Positions 33,631 through 45,242 of a stretch of 64,000 nt of DNA are shown piece after piece. This stretch comes from Ophthalmolycus amberensis (Eukaryota > Chordata > Actinopteri > Perciformes > Zoarcidae): contig JAFEUB010000807.1 in NCBI GenBank assembly GCA_024529925.1, positions 57,501 through 121,500 on the forward strand, written 5' to 3'. Each line of letters begins with the position of its first letter. The stretch's first letter is position 1. Under the pieces are notes generated by a model. The model did not search any database and was not told where the DNA came from. It worked only from the letters and a program-made list of their open reading frames with translations. The translations under genes and the position numbers were made by a program.

Positions 33631-36600
33631 TTTATAAAACTCCTCCGAGGCCGCAGAGTCAGAAACCCCATCCGGGTGGGTGGAGGGGTTCAGGTGGTAG
33701 GGTTCCTTGGGCCCGGAGGAAGGTCCCTCATCTGCACCGGGGACCTGCTGGGGGTTGCTGTCAGTCGTCCGGGTCCTAGATGGTTGTTCTGGGTGCTGCC
33801 GATGAAATCTGGCGATGAGTCGAGGGTCGCAGATGTTCCGAGCCGGAACCCATTGCCTCTCCTCCGGACCATATCCCTCCCAGTTGACCAGGTATTGAAG
33901 CCCTCGTCCCCAGCGGCGGGAGCGCAACAGGCGATGAACCGAGTAAACCGGAGGCGGAGGAGGAGGCGGAGGAGGCGGAGCAGCCGGCACCAAAGGGCTC
34001 TTCCGGACCGGTTTGACCTTGGATACATGGAACGTGGGGTGAATGCGCATGGATCTGGGGAGCTTGAGCCTTACTGCCGCCGGGTTGATGATCCTCACAA
34101 TCTCGAACGGCCCGATTAACCGTGGGCCCAGCTTCTTGGACTCCACCCGCAAAGATAGGTCCCTGGTTGACAACCACACCCTCTGACCCACCTGGTAGCT
34201 GGGGGCTGGAGTGCGGTGTCGATTCGCTGCTGTAGCAGCACGGTCCGCAGACTGGAGCAGGGTTGCTCGGGCCCTAGCCCAGGTCTGGCGGCAGCGGTGG
34301 ACAGACGGGCAGGAAACTTCCCTTTCCAATGCCGGGAACAGGGGTGGCTGGAACCCATAAGCGCACTGAAAGGGTGACAAGCCTGTGGCGGAGCTGGTCA
34401 GGGTGTTATGGGCGTACTCTACCCACATCAACTGGCGGGACCAGGAGGCAGGATTCCGGGAGACCATGCACCGGAGGGCTGTTTCCATCTCCTGATTCTT
34501 CCTCTCCGTCTGACCGTTGGACTGAGGGTGAAACCCCGAAGACAGACTGACAGTAGCCCCCAGCCGAGTGCAGAATTCCCTCCAAAAGATGGAGGTGAAC
34601 TGAGGACCTCGGTCGGAGACAATGTCGACTGGGATTCCATGCAGGCGGAAGATATGCAGACAGATGAGTTCAGCCGTCTCCTTCGCAGATGGGAGTTTGG
34701 GGAGAGGAATAAAATGGGCCAGCTTGCTGAATCTGTCGACCACTGTCAGAATGACGGTGTGGCCCTCCGATAACGGTAGTCCGGTGACAAAGTCCAGGGA
34801 GGTGTGAGACCACGGACGATGAGACACTGGGAGAGGCCGCAGGAGGCCGGCCGGAGCCTGATGGGAAGGTTTATGTTGGTTGCACACAGGGCAGGCGTTG
34901 ACAAATTCCCTGGTGTCCTCGTTGAGCGAGGCCCACCAGAAGCGCTGCCGCAGGACGTCCTGGGTCCTCTGGATGCCCGGGTGGCAGGTAAGTGGAGAGG
35001 AGTGTGCCCACTGGAGGACATCGGACCGAAGGGCCTGAGGGACAAACAGGCGGTTAGGAGGGCACGCGCTGGGACCGGCTTGACCCCTAGTCGCGGCCCT
35101 CACCGATTTCTCAATCTCCCAGGTGAGGACACCTACTTGACAGGAGGCAGGGAGGATGGATGAGGAGCCAGAGGTGGATTCCTCCTCCCCCTGGAACTGA
35201 CGGGAAAGGGCATCAGGCTTGACATTGCGGGAACCGGGGCGGTAGGAGAGCGAGAAGTGGAACCGGGTGAAGAACAACGACCACCTGGCCTGTCGGGAAT
35301 TGAGTCTCTTGGCTGTGCGGATGTACTCCAGGTTCTTGTGGTCAGTCCAAACAAGGAATGGGAGCTTGGTCCCCTCCAACCAATGCCGCCACTCCTCCAG
35401 GGCCAGCTTCACTGCTAGTAGTTCTTGGTTACCAATGTCATAGTTTCTCTCGGCGGGGGAAAGCCGTCGCGAGAAAAAGGCACAAGGATGTAGCTTTTGA
35501 TCAGTGGCCGAGCGCTGGGACAGGACACCCCCAACTCCTATGTCGGAGGCGTCCACCTCCACCACAAATTGTCTGTCAGGATCTGGGACTCGGAGGATGG
35601 GTGCAGAAGTGAACCTGAACTTCAGGTTCTGGAAGGTCTCTTCAGCTGCAGAAGTCCAATGGAAAGGGGTCTTGGAGGAGGTGAGGGCGGTGAGTGGGGA
35701 AGCGACTGCGCTGTAATTCCTGATGAACCGCCGATAGAAGTTGGCGAACCCCAGGAAACTTTGAAGTTGCTTGCGGGAGCTTGGGATGTCGGGGGCGTTG
35801 GTTAAGCCGAAGGGCATCACCAGGTACTTGTAATGTCCCTTCGGTGTATTGAATGCTGTTTTCCACTCATCCCCTTCTCTGATCCGGACCAGGTGATAGG
35901 CATTGCGGAGGTCAAGCTTGGAGAAGATGGTGGCCCCTTGAAGTAGCTCGAAGGCCGTAGCGATGAGTGGCAAGGGGTAGCGGTTCTTAACCGTGATTTC
36001 ATTTAAGCCCCGGTCGTCGATGCAGGGTCTGAGAGTCTTGTCCTTCTTCTCCACAAAGAAAAATCCAGCCCCTGCGGGAGAGGACGAGGGCCGTATGATA
36101 CCGGAAGCCAGGGAGTCGTTAATATACTTGTCCATTGCTCCCCTTTCAGGAGCTGACAGGGAATATAGGCGCCCCTTAGGTGGGAATGTACCAGGATGGA
36201 GGTCGATGGCACAATCATACGGACGGTGAGGAGGCAGAGACAGGGCCTTGGACTTGTTGAATACTTCCCTAAAGTCCAAGTATTCCGCAGGAACCCCCGT
36301 AAGTTCAGGCGTGGGCTTGGAGAGCACGACACTTTGTGGAACGGCGGCTTGCTTCAGGCAGACTAGGTGACAGGCCTGGCTCCAACCCCGAAAAGCTCCT
36401 GTAGTCCAGTCGACGTGCGGATTATGTCGACGCAGCCAGGGGTATCCCAGAATGAGGGGGATGCGAGGGGTTTGTAGGATGTGGAAGCTGATGGTCTCAT
36501 GGTGGTTGCCGGATAACAGCATGTGTACCGGGATGGTTTGGTGAGTCACTGTTCCCAGAAGATGACCGTCCAGGGCGCTGGCTGGGACAGCCTGTGGAAG

Positions 36601-36981
36601 AGGTCTCCGGTCGATTCCCAACTGGGTAACAAGGTCCTCGTCCATAAAGGACATGTCAGCTCCAGAATCCAGGAAGGTGGAAATAGTATGGGAGCCCCCG
36701 GTTAGTAGTAGTTGGGCGTGGAAAAGAGGTCGTTGGCAGGCGGAGGATCGGGAATCTGCTCGGCTCACCCATACCTCCCTCCTTACCAGCGAGCCCGGTC
36801 TTTTAACGGGCAATTGTAAGCATAATGACCCGCCTGACCACAGTACATGCAGAGGTCTCCCCGTCTGCGTCGCTCCCGTTCCTCCGTGGATAGCCCAGTA
36901 TGTCCCACTTGCATGGGTTCGCTTGCCTGAGGAAGCGGCTGCGTCGGCGTGTAATCCAGAGCCATAGCACGAGGAAAGCAA
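33607..36981 (-). pseudogene. chromovirus pol polyprotein, RT core deleted in frame
   Basis: The open frame is 1,124 codons. About the first 70 residues read gag sequence out of frame; pol begins after that. The protease motif L-D-S-G-A-D is near residue 109. RT blocks are near 320-397 (including R-P-C-I-D-D-R-G-L-N and M-P-F-G-L-T-N-A-P). RNase H begins at V-E-V-D-A-S-D (about 475). The integrase zinc site H-x-H-C-x2-C is near 665-703, and its catalytic D, D and E are near 727, 787 and 824. The chromodomain has Y-L-V-N-W-E-G-Y near 1040. At about 35788 the frame jumps from the N-A-P block to a R-K-Q-L-Q-S-F-L-G-F block, so the segment that should hold the Y-x-D-D catalytic box is missing. 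The last codons read into the neighbouring hAT. RT cannot be active. Confidence 0.88.
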
Positions 36982-37132
36982 GACGGTTGCCCCTGACTTG
37001 GCTGTTCCCGGCGCTTTGCCAGCCGTCTGACCTGGATGCGGCGATCCACTCTGGAGGTAGTCTCGATAAGTCCATACAGGGATGTGGGTAGCTCGATCGA
37101 GATGAGTTCATCTTTGATGTAATCCGCTAACC
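36783..37132 (-). pseudogene. chromovirus gag, C-terminal part with zinc knuckle
   Basis: The frame ends with a CCHC knuckle (C-M-Y-C-G-Q-A-G-H-Y-A-Y-N-C) and stops at 36783. It overlaps the out-of-frame start of the pol reading, as expected for gag-pol frameshifting or a decayed gag-pol junction. Upstream it contains a L-I-E-T-T-S-R-V-D-R-R-I motif typical of gypsy gag. At 37132 it is interrupted by a hAT element. Confidence 0.75.
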
Positions 37133-37937
37133 CAGTGGTTCTCAAACTTTTTCTGTCGCGCCCCAGTTTGGAGGAAGAAAAATCTTCATGCCCCACCGCC
37201 CCAACAAAATTGTAACAAAATGGTCTATGTTGAATTTTTATTGAAACATTTTGTGACTCCTCCATCTGTGCTTTTTCAAATAATAGAATAAAGAAAATTG
37301 CAATCACTTTTAAGTAAACCAGATTGCTCCATCAGACAAAAACAAATAAAATCTGCAATCACTTTGTTAGAACAATGCAAATAAAGTTATATCTGTGCAA
37401 AAAAGAACTACAATTTGGCAAAAAATAGCTTTTTGCAATTGGCTGCAATTAACCTGTTTTGCACTAAACATCTTTTCAAGATAACAATAAAGTGCAACCT
37501 GTGAAAAACTAAACAAAACAAGTTTCATACTATCCGCAGCTAGTTTTCAGACATAAAACACAGACTGGTCTCTCCTCATCTCCTACCGTGTTCACTGTGA
37601 AACCCAGAGCAAGATAGGCGTCATCATATGTTCTTCTTGGCTGCTTGCTGTTTGTCTCGGATGCATCGCTTGCGGTTGCTTTTCTGTTCCCGCCTGCCAA
37701 ATGTCTCTTCATTTGGAACACTAAGCCACACGTGAGTCGCCATGGATCATGGCCGTCGCGCATACGCAAGCATAACCTGTTAACGGCGTAACGTAAACAT
37801 TTACACGAAAGTACAGGCATTTCGCCATGTATTTATTAATTACTTTTAAAAAAAATATCTTTTTTTCTTTTTTAAATACAAAAATTCTGCATTTCCCCCT
37901 GCGCCCCACCTGTAATACCACCGTTTGAGAACCACTG
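37133..37937 (-). mobile_element. hAT-Charlie deletion derivative inside gypsy gag
   Basis: An 805-bp element starts CAGTGGTTCTCAAAC and ends GTTTGAGAACCACTG. It is flanked by the 8-bp direct repeat CGCTAACC (37125-37132 and 37938-37945). Removing it rejoins the gypsy gag. It carries the beginning of a transposase (37820-37530, minus) but no catalytic part, so it depends on an autonomous relative. Confidence 0.92.
37530..37820 (-). pseudogene. hAT transposase N-terminal remnant
   Basis: The frame includes M-K-R-H-L-A-G-G-N-R-K near residue 33, then R-R-T-Y-D-D-A-Y-L-A-L-G-F and R-P-V-C-V-L-C. This resembles the N-terminus of ZBED5-like hAT-Charlie transposases, with the first Cys pair of a BED zinc finger. 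The frame then stops (C-L-K-T-S-C-G) and the rest of the transposase is deleted. Confidence 0.65.
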
Positions 37938-37945
37938 CGCTAACC

Positions 37946-38495
37946 CGAGCAGATATGCGTCACACTGGGCGTCCATCCCCCATGAGCTTAATCGAGCCTG
38001 GGTCCGGAATTCAATAGCGTAGTCCGTGACAGATTGGTGGCCCTGCTGGAGCCTCATTAGCCCTCCAGTGACGTCCGGTCCTCCGGAAACTGCCCCGAAA
38101 ACCTTGCGTAGCTCAGCGGAGAAGGACTGGAAGGAAACACAGGCAGGCGTACGACGATCCCACTCCGCCGTTGATGGTGAATGCTACCCTGGCGAAGGTG
38201 CGGGGCTGCAACGCAAACAGGATGGAGCAGTTCGTCAGGAATGCGTTGCAACCCTCAGGATCCCCGGCGTAACGTTCGGGCTCCCCCACCCGGGGCTCCG
38301 AGACCGCCGTAGATGCTGCAGGATCCACTCTCGACTGAACCGGAGCGAGTTGCGGCGAAGCCGCCACGTTGGCCGGAGCTGTGGCTGCCGTGAGTTGTCG
38401 TACCTGGTCTATCAACGTGATGAGAACCTGGTTCTGATTCGCCAGGTCTTGGCGAACCTCGGCAGTTCGCCAAGATATTGGCTTCTGTAACCTGC
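37946..38495 (-). pseudogene. chromovirus gag, N-terminal part
   Basis: Across several frames the minus strand reads N-Q-N-Q-V-L-I-T-L-I-D-Q-V, then E-P-R-V-G-E-P-E-R-Y-A-G-D, C-N-A-F-L-T-N-C-S-I-L-F and S-V-T-D-Y-A-I-E-F-R-T. This is the usual capsid-region pattern of fish gypsy elements. There are frameshifts between these blocks. It is separated from the zinc-knuckle part only by the hAT insertion. Confidence 0.7.
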
Positions 38496-38504
38496 TCTAT
38501 TGAA

Positions 38505-40612
38505 CTACCCTGAATTGTGAGACACAATTTGTGTTTTTTCATATGTGTTTGTGTTGAACCACAAATAATATATTTTTACTTTGAGACAATGAGACATTTG
38601 AATTACCTAGTAATAAAACAAATTAAGTTCTCTCTTAAGGCTTGTATTTAAATCAGTAAAATGATTGATGCCCAATATAATCCTGAATTACAATAAAATT
38701 AATTAGGCCACATTACTGTTAAATATTGTAGGGTTAGGTAGGCCATTTGCAATATTAAATATAATAGAGAACAAAACTGATATATTTTTTGCAAACCCTC
38801 ACTAATACATTTTATTTTAGCTTACCGCAGATATATTTGTGTAAGTGTATATGTCGGCCAATTAGTAAGAGTGTGAGCAACAATAAATCCTCAAGATGTG
38901 TTTGATAGAATCAGTGTTGACAAGAAAGCAAGCACTGAAAAGTATATTTTCATCTACAAAAATGTGAACCCTTCATACTGATATTGGTAACGGCTTGATG
39001 AATACACTTTTAGCCGGCTTTAGTGTTCCTATGTCAGGCTGCATCTCTTTGAAAACTCTAGTTTCTTGGATCCTGACATGGCTAACATTTTTGCAACTAT
39101 TGTACCTAGAAGTAGTATCTTGAAGCATTTCCCACCACACCTGCTGTCATCAACTTGCATGTAATCAGTGAAAGAAATAGTGATAGTAATAATGGGTGAT
39201 AGATGTTAATGACATTTTTTCAGATATCATGATTTACATCCTCTTCATGTGTTAGTCTTTACAGGTTTTCTTTTTACTCCATCTTCTCTTCCACTCTCGT
39301 GCTCTTGCCTGGGGTGTTGTGTAATGTGTACTCTAGCGTGAGCAACAATGGAAGTGTGTGTGAAGGCCAAACTGAAGGAGGGCAGGTTTCTATGGCAGCC
39401 ACGAGCTGTAGCTGCAGCTTTGTCAGCTAGATAGACAGACAGTTAGATAGATTGTGTTAAAGCTTTACAAGTAGAAGGGATTTCATATAGAGTTGAATGG
39501 TTGGTATTCCCCCTTTGTTCTTTCCCCAAATTGCAATTGTATTGTGTCTGTTGTCATGGCAATGTATAGATTAGTTACGCCCACATTCCCCTCCCCTCTC
39601 TTCACATCTCTCTCTCTCTTGCTCTTTCAGTATGAATGCTCAATTTCAGAACATTTGCTGGGGCTCCGCCCTCCTTTGCTGGCATCACTGCCTGCAGTAC
39701 GTATGTATTTATTGTCCCATGTTGTGGTGGGAAAAGGAGGATTTTACATACAACTGCTGTACACAGTTGTACAAACTGCAACAACACATATACTGCTGCT
39801 GGCTGCAGCTTTATCTTCACAGGACATGCATGATAGTGGTGTTGACTGTTGAACCATTCCTTTAACTATGAACAAACCTCTCCCTTAACTGTGGTAAAAC
39901 AGTGGAGGTTTTATTTGTTTCACTGTGCTATAGCTGTACTGGAGCAGTGTGAGGGTTACGCTGCTAAAACTAAACACTTAATTTACTGTAATAGATGGAC
40001 TATTTTATCCCCTCTCTCACTCTTTATTTTTCCTTTCTTTCTCAGATTGACTGGAGCTTTACCATGCCTGTTGCCTCCACCAGGAAAGAGCCTGGTGAGA
40101 TCAGACACCTTCCTCCTCATTATGTCCTCTGACCAATGTGTTCTTTGTTTGTACCCCCTACCTCACATCCAATTTACCAAAGGACTGTTCAATGGGTAAA
40201 ACAGGAACAAGAATATCTGACTAGTTCAAAAGTCATCTTTTACTTAAATGATGAGAGTAGGGTTTCTCTCTGAAACTTAATCTATGTTTGATGCTAATAT
40301 TATTGGGCTTTTAGTCATGTAACATTTGTAATGGAGGACTTTTATTTGTAAGAAAACTATTTTTACACTGTGCTCGAGTAAATCATTTAATTATTAGCAT
40401 ATTGGTTGTGTAAATATGAATGTTGATGACAGCAACAGTCGTGCCGGGAAACGGGGCTCCATCAATCCCAGCAGTCTGGGCAAGGGGTGCTGTAAAGCTG
40501 ACATGGGGGTGCGCAGGCCACTTTCTCCGTCCATGCGGAACTAGAGCCGCAGAGGAAATGCTGTCTAGTTCATTAATAGGAAACACTGAGATGTGTATAA
40601 TATATATATATA
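38505..40612. other. non-coding, nothing recognised
   Basis: About 2.1 kb of AT-rich DNA between the gypsy remnant and the second MITE. Open frames at 39493-40199 lie in three frames and both strands and have no known domain. A CT-rich run at about 39593-39628 precedes them, but I see no evidence for a gene. Confidence 0.5.
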
Positions 40613-41291
40613 TTAGTGCTGGGCAAGTTAACGTGTTAATTTTGCGTTAATGCATTCCTTAATTAACGCCGACAATTATTTTATCGCGCGTTAACGCATT
40701 CAAAAAAAGAAAAAAACAGTGGGACAAAAGCCAGCAAACATCCTATAGTCAGACTGTTTCATGTTTATCGTTTTGTATTAGAGATATGATGTCCCTTCAG
40801 GGTTGCCGTAGAGAAAAGGCGACTTCAGCTGCTCTCCCTGGAGACTACTGTACATCGCTGCGGTAAAGTCAGCAGACACTCCGATCTCCGTGGTCAACTC
40901 AGCAGACACTTACATGTTAGTGCACCTATATGCTGAAATTCACGGTAAACGCATTTAAACGGCACAGATCGGGAGCGAGCGAAGGACTTTGAAAGTTAGC
41001 GGAAACATTAACGTGAGACAACATCCGGTTTATTCAGACGAACATCCGGTTTTCAGAATAAGATGCCAACAAAGTATGAATTATATTCACATTAAGTATA
41101 AAACATGCTACCTGCATCTTGTGAACCAAATGTTATTGCCCTTTTGTTCATATAGCAGTACTTTTAAAATAAAAGTGCGCAATACACTATTTTTGAATTC
41201 ATTATTGAACTTTGCCATACCAATGTGATTAATCGAAAAAAATCCATGCGATTAATCGCGATTAAATACTTTAATCATTGCCCAGCACTAA
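40613..41291. mobile_element. palindromic MITE, copy 2
   Basis: A 679-bp element begins TTAGTGCTGGGCAAG and ends CATTGCCCAGCACTAA, again inside a (TA)n run. Its interior matches copy 1 (32953-33533) read in reverse, for example 'aaacggcacagatcgggagc' here and its complement near 33260. It has about 100 bases that copy 1 lacks. No transposase. Confidence 0.8.
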
Positions 41292-41538
41292 TATATATAT
41301 ACATTATACATACATATGGGTAAGATATATGATAAAAGAGCTGATCACAATGATGATCCCTCCTGTGATGACAATGTCAAACAGCTACTGTGGGGGGCTG
41401 GATTTCACCCCACAGAGAGGAGGCCAGAGCAAATTTCTTACATACATCAGCAAGCAGCATTGGGAACACATCAACTGTTATGAAGACAGAGGAGAGGCAT
41501 TCTGCTGAAGCAATAAGCAAAGCAGTGGAACATTGACC

Positions 41539-41968
41539 TAGGGCTGTACCCAATAGTTCACAGCTTTGAAGCTTCATTCATAACCTTGTCATTCTCAATT
41601 GTCTCAGTCCTTAGTCCAAAAGTCAAAATTGAATGGGGAAAAAAGGTAATCGTATCCTAAATTCATATCAAGTTTTTATCTGACGAAATAATGTTTTATT
41701 CCATATGTGTGGGTGTTTAGCCTTTCAAAAACAACCGTTTCACTAAGGTCAGAATTTGAAGAGAGCCGAGTAGTAACGGACATTCTTGCACCAATCGAAT
41801 AGCACCATAAATTATACAACTCATAACCGCAATAACTCAAAATCCTATTTTACTTATTTTTTAAGGTTGTTGACATCATAAAATATGATGACAGACAATC
41901 AAATCTTCATTCGAAAACCTCAATAAAAGCTATGAATGTAAAGAAAAATTATATTCGGTACAGCCCTT
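41539..41968. mobile_element. possible short DNA transposon
   Basis: The segment starts near TAGGGCTGTACC and ends near GGTACAGCCCTT, giving inverted termini about 430 bp apart. No target duplication is clear. It has no coding content. The family is not assigned. Confidence 0.45.
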
Positions 41969-42215
41969 GAACATAAAGTTAGCATGCCGACAAACTGACT
42001 GTTTGCCTGACAGTGGCGGGCAGTGCATTTTATACCTAGGCCTTCACTGTTCTGCAGCTGAAATACCACCTTATAACCACATGATGGCGCCACAGTTACT
42101 ATTGGTTTCTAAGGCTGTAACTATGTACGTATTAAATGTACGTACGTACCGTTCAGTACGAGAGTTACAATACTTTTGAGTAGTACTAGAGCATTTGGAA
42201 AATGCAGAAGCTTAT

Positions 42216-42589
42216 TGTAACAGGTTCTCTGCTACCCGGTGGGTCTGGGGAGCACAATGACGCCAACACACGGTTGAATGACTGTTTCAAATGCTCTTTA
42301 TTGTCGGACACTCTGACTGGGCTTGGCCGTGTGCTCTCCTGCCTTGCCTCCGAGCACACGCCGCGGGAGTTTTCCGTCCTCTCCCGTCCTGTCCGTCTCA
42401 GCATAACACTGTCGCTTGTCCCGAGCTGCCCCTCGCCTCCGTCGCTACTGTGGTATTAAATACAGCTGAGAGTGAGACAATCAGGATCCGTTTCAGCTGC
42501 GCCTAATTAAGTCCCTTCCCGGCACTGTTCCCCGAACCACTCCCACACTCCGCCCCTCCACAGCTGAGCCACCCACGCCCACCACCACA
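42216..42589 (-). repeat. 3' LTR of the Gmr1-type element (complete)
   Basis: A 374-bp LTR whose minus-strand copy starts TGTGGTGGTGGG and ends CCTGTTACA. It is preceded on the minus strand by the purine tract 'gggcggtgggggta', the plus-strand primer. Against the retained 222 bp of the 5' LTR I count four substitutions and two small indels. Confidence 0.9.
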
Positions 42590-42800
42590 TACCCCCACCG
42601 CCCGACTTAGGCCGGGGAGCCATCCGGCCTGACCTACTCCCCCCCCCCCCCCCCCCCCCCCCTTGAGGGCGAGAGAGGAAGTCGGCCACGACCATCTGCG
42701 CCCCCGGCCTATGGACCACCTTGAAGTTAGGCTGCAAAGCCAGATACCACCGAGTGATCCGGGCGTTAGTATCCTTCATGCGGTGGAGCCACTGGAGCGG
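42507..42800 (-). pseudogene. Gmr1-type RNase H C-terminal part
   Basis: The frame continues the RNase H after the frameshift with L-Q-W-L-H-R-M-K-D, then R-I-T-R-W-Y-L-A-L-Q-P and V-V-A-D-F-L-S-R, the usual end of this domain. It then runs into a poly-C tract (42643-42662 on the + strand), the polypurine tract and the LTR. No integrase follows, which confirms the domain order. Confidence 0.8.
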
Positions 42801-45225
42801 GGTCCGAACAGAGGGTGAAAGAGTGTCCCAGGAGGTAGTAGCGCAGGGAGTCGACCGCCCACCGGATGGCCAGGCACTCCTTTTCCACCGTGCTGTACCT
42901 GGTCTCCCTCTCGGATAGCTTCCGGCTGATGTAGAGAACCGGGCGGTCAACCCCCTCTACCTGCTGGGACAAAACAGCCCCCAGCCCTCTGTTTGATGCG
43001 TCAGTCTGCAGAGTAAAGGGAAAAGAGAAGTTAGGTGTATGAAGGAGTGGTTCCCCACAGAGGGCTTGTTTTACCTGCTCAAATGCCAACTGGCACTGCT
43101 CCGACCACTGGACCGGATCTGAGGCACCTTTCCGGGTCAGGTCGGTCAAGGGGCTGGTCAGATCTGCGAAGTTGGGGATGAACCGCCTGTAATAACCCGC
43201 CAGCCCCAGAAACCCCCTAACCTCTTTTTTTGTCTTGGGCGGCGGGCTGGCTGCGATAGCAGCAGTCACCTGAGGGCGCACCTGCCTGCCCCCCAAGTGG
43301 TACCCCAGATACCGTACCTCCCTCCGTCCAACCGCACACTTCCCCGGGTTGGCGGTGAGCCCCGCCTGCTTCAGGGACTCCAGCACCGCGCCCACCCGCT
43401 GCACATGCTCCGCCCAGGTGGTGCTGTGGATGATCACATCATCCAAGTAGGCGGCAGCATATGCAGCATGCGGACGCAGCACCCGGTCCATGAGGCGTTG
43501 AAAAGTGGCTGGGGCACCGAACAACCCAAAGGGAAGTGTGGTGAATTGGTATAACCCAAACGGAGTGGAGAAGGCCGTTTTTTCCCTGGACTCTGGCGAC
43601 AAAGGAATCTGCCAGTAGCCCTTGGTTGAATCCAATGTCGTAAAAAAACGTGCAGTGCCTAGTCGGTCCAGGAGGTCGTCGACCCGGGGCATTGTGTAAG
43701 CATCAAATCGTGACACATCGTTCACCCTGCGATAGTCCACACAGAACCGTATAGACCCATCCTTCTTGACATCAAGAACAATGGGGCTACACCAGGCACT
43801 GTTGGACTCTTCTATTACCCCCATCTCCAGCATAGCCGCTAATTCCCTCTGAACCACTTTTCTTTTGTGTTCAGGTAACCTGTAGGGTCGTAACCGCACC
43901 GTCACGCCCGGAGGAGTCTCAATTTGGTGCATTATGAGGTTTGTGCGCCCTGGCAGGAGGGAGAACACATCGGCAAACTGTTCCTGTAACTGTGCAATGT
44001 CTGTTCTCTGGGTCCCGGAGAGATGGGCTTCACAAAGGAGCGAGGTTGGATTGGAGGATTTTGGAACCTCCGGCCCCAGCTCCTCTCTCTCAGGAACCGC
44101 GGACACCAGAGACACAGACTCCGCCTCTCTCCATGCTTTCAGGAGGTCGAGGTGGTAGATCTGAGTAGCTCCGCCCCTGTCAGAATGCACCACCTCATAG
44201 TCGACATCCCCCACCCGCCGTGTGACCACAAAGGGTCCTTGCCACTTGGCGAGGAGTTTAGAGCTGGAAGAAGGAAGCAATACAAGTACCTTTTCTCCCG
44301 GTGTGAATTGTCTCAGCTTGGCCCCTCTGTTGTACAGCCGTTGACGTTCCTGGGCCTGGAGCAAATTATCATGTGACATGCGACCCAGTGTGTGGAGTTT
44401 TGCTCGCAGGTCCAGGACGTATTGGATCTCACTTTTCCCGGTGCTCGGACCCTCCTCCCAGTTTTCTTTAATCAGGTCGAGCACCCCCCGTGGTGTCCTG
44501 CCAAACAGTAGTTCAAAGGGAACCTCCCGCACTGCCTGGGGAACCTCCCGCACTGCAAACAACAGAGGATCAAGCCATTTATCCCAATTACGTACATCGT
44601 CGTGAATAAATTTACGGATCATGGATTTTAAAGTCTTATTCAGACGCTCCACCAGACCGTCGGTCTGTGGGTGGTACACACTGGTCCGAATAGATTTAAT
44701 GCCCAATAATCCGTAAAGTTCTCTCAGTGTGCGTGACATGAACGAGGTGCCCTGGTCAGTCAGAATCTCTTTCGGGATTCCGACTCGGGAGATGACCTGA
44801 AACAGCGCCTGCGCGACACTCTTTGCAGAAATGTTGCGCAAAGGCACCGCCTCGGGATATCGCGTTGCGTAATCCACTAGGACTAACACAAAGCGATATC
44901 CGCGTGCACTCCGGTGGAATGGCCCGATGAGGTCCATGGCGATTCGCTCAAATGGGACCTCCATTAACGGCAGAGGACGCAACGGCGCCCTCGGAATGGC
45001 CGGCTGGTTGACCAACTGACACTCCGGGCAGGATGCACACCAACGGCGCACATCCCCCTGAATGCCTGGCCAATAAAATCGGGCCATTATCCGGTCCAGT
45101 GTTTTCTCATATCCCATGTGGCCAGCCATCGGGTTATAGTGAGCTGCCTGGAAAATAATTTCCCGACGGCTTCTCGGCACCAACAACTGGGTATTTTCCT
45201 GACCTGACTGAGTGTCACGACTCAC
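42766..45225 (-). pseudogene. Gmr1-type pol: integrase, then reverse transcriptase and RNase H
   Basis: This single 819-codon frame begins with the integrase zinc domain (H-x-H near residues 27-35, C-A-S-C-P-E-C near 66). The catalytic core follows, with D in A-M-D-L-I-G near 97, D in L-T-D-Q-G-T near 157 and E in L-V-E-R-L-N near 192. After a linker (about 340-440) the RT starts: R-F-C-V-D-Y-R-R near 495, the L-D-S-T-K-G-Y block, and the catalytic Y-L-D-D near 595. RNase H begins at L-Q-T-D-A-S-N (about 740). The frame is lost near 42790, within RNase H. Because integrase and RT share one frame, the inverted order is not an assembly join between two elements. A 24-bp near-duplication (aacctcccgcactgc, 44520-44560) lies in the integrase. 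Confidence 0.9.
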
Positions 45226-45242
45226 AGTCTGTCCCTAATCAA

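Larger units (their letters stand above)
33638..38500 (-). mobile_element. Ty3/gypsy chromovirus body without LTRs
   Basis: Read on the minus strand: gag (about 38500-36780, split by a hAT), protease, RT, RNase H, integrase and a C-terminal chromodomain (36981-33640). No LTR is found at either side. The 3' end abuts a hAT-N fragment, and the 5' end stops within or just before gag. It is therefore a remnant cut at both ends. Pol still has a long open frame although a segment of RT is deleted. Confidence 0.88.

Noticed and set aside
33676..36967. Many open frames opposite the gypsy pol on the + strand
   Set aside because: They are antisense shadows of a GC-rich coding region and have no motifs of their own.
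39632..39865. Cys/Trp-rich 77-codon frame as a small secreted protein
   Set aside because: Three overlapping frames are open here, there is no signal peptide, and the composition follows TG/GC-rich sequence. Not enough to call a gene.
42766..45225. Integrase-before-RT order as an artefact of two adjacent elements
   Set aside because: Both domains lie in one frame with a normal linker, RNase H is followed directly by the polypurine tract and LTR, and a single target duplication bounds the element.
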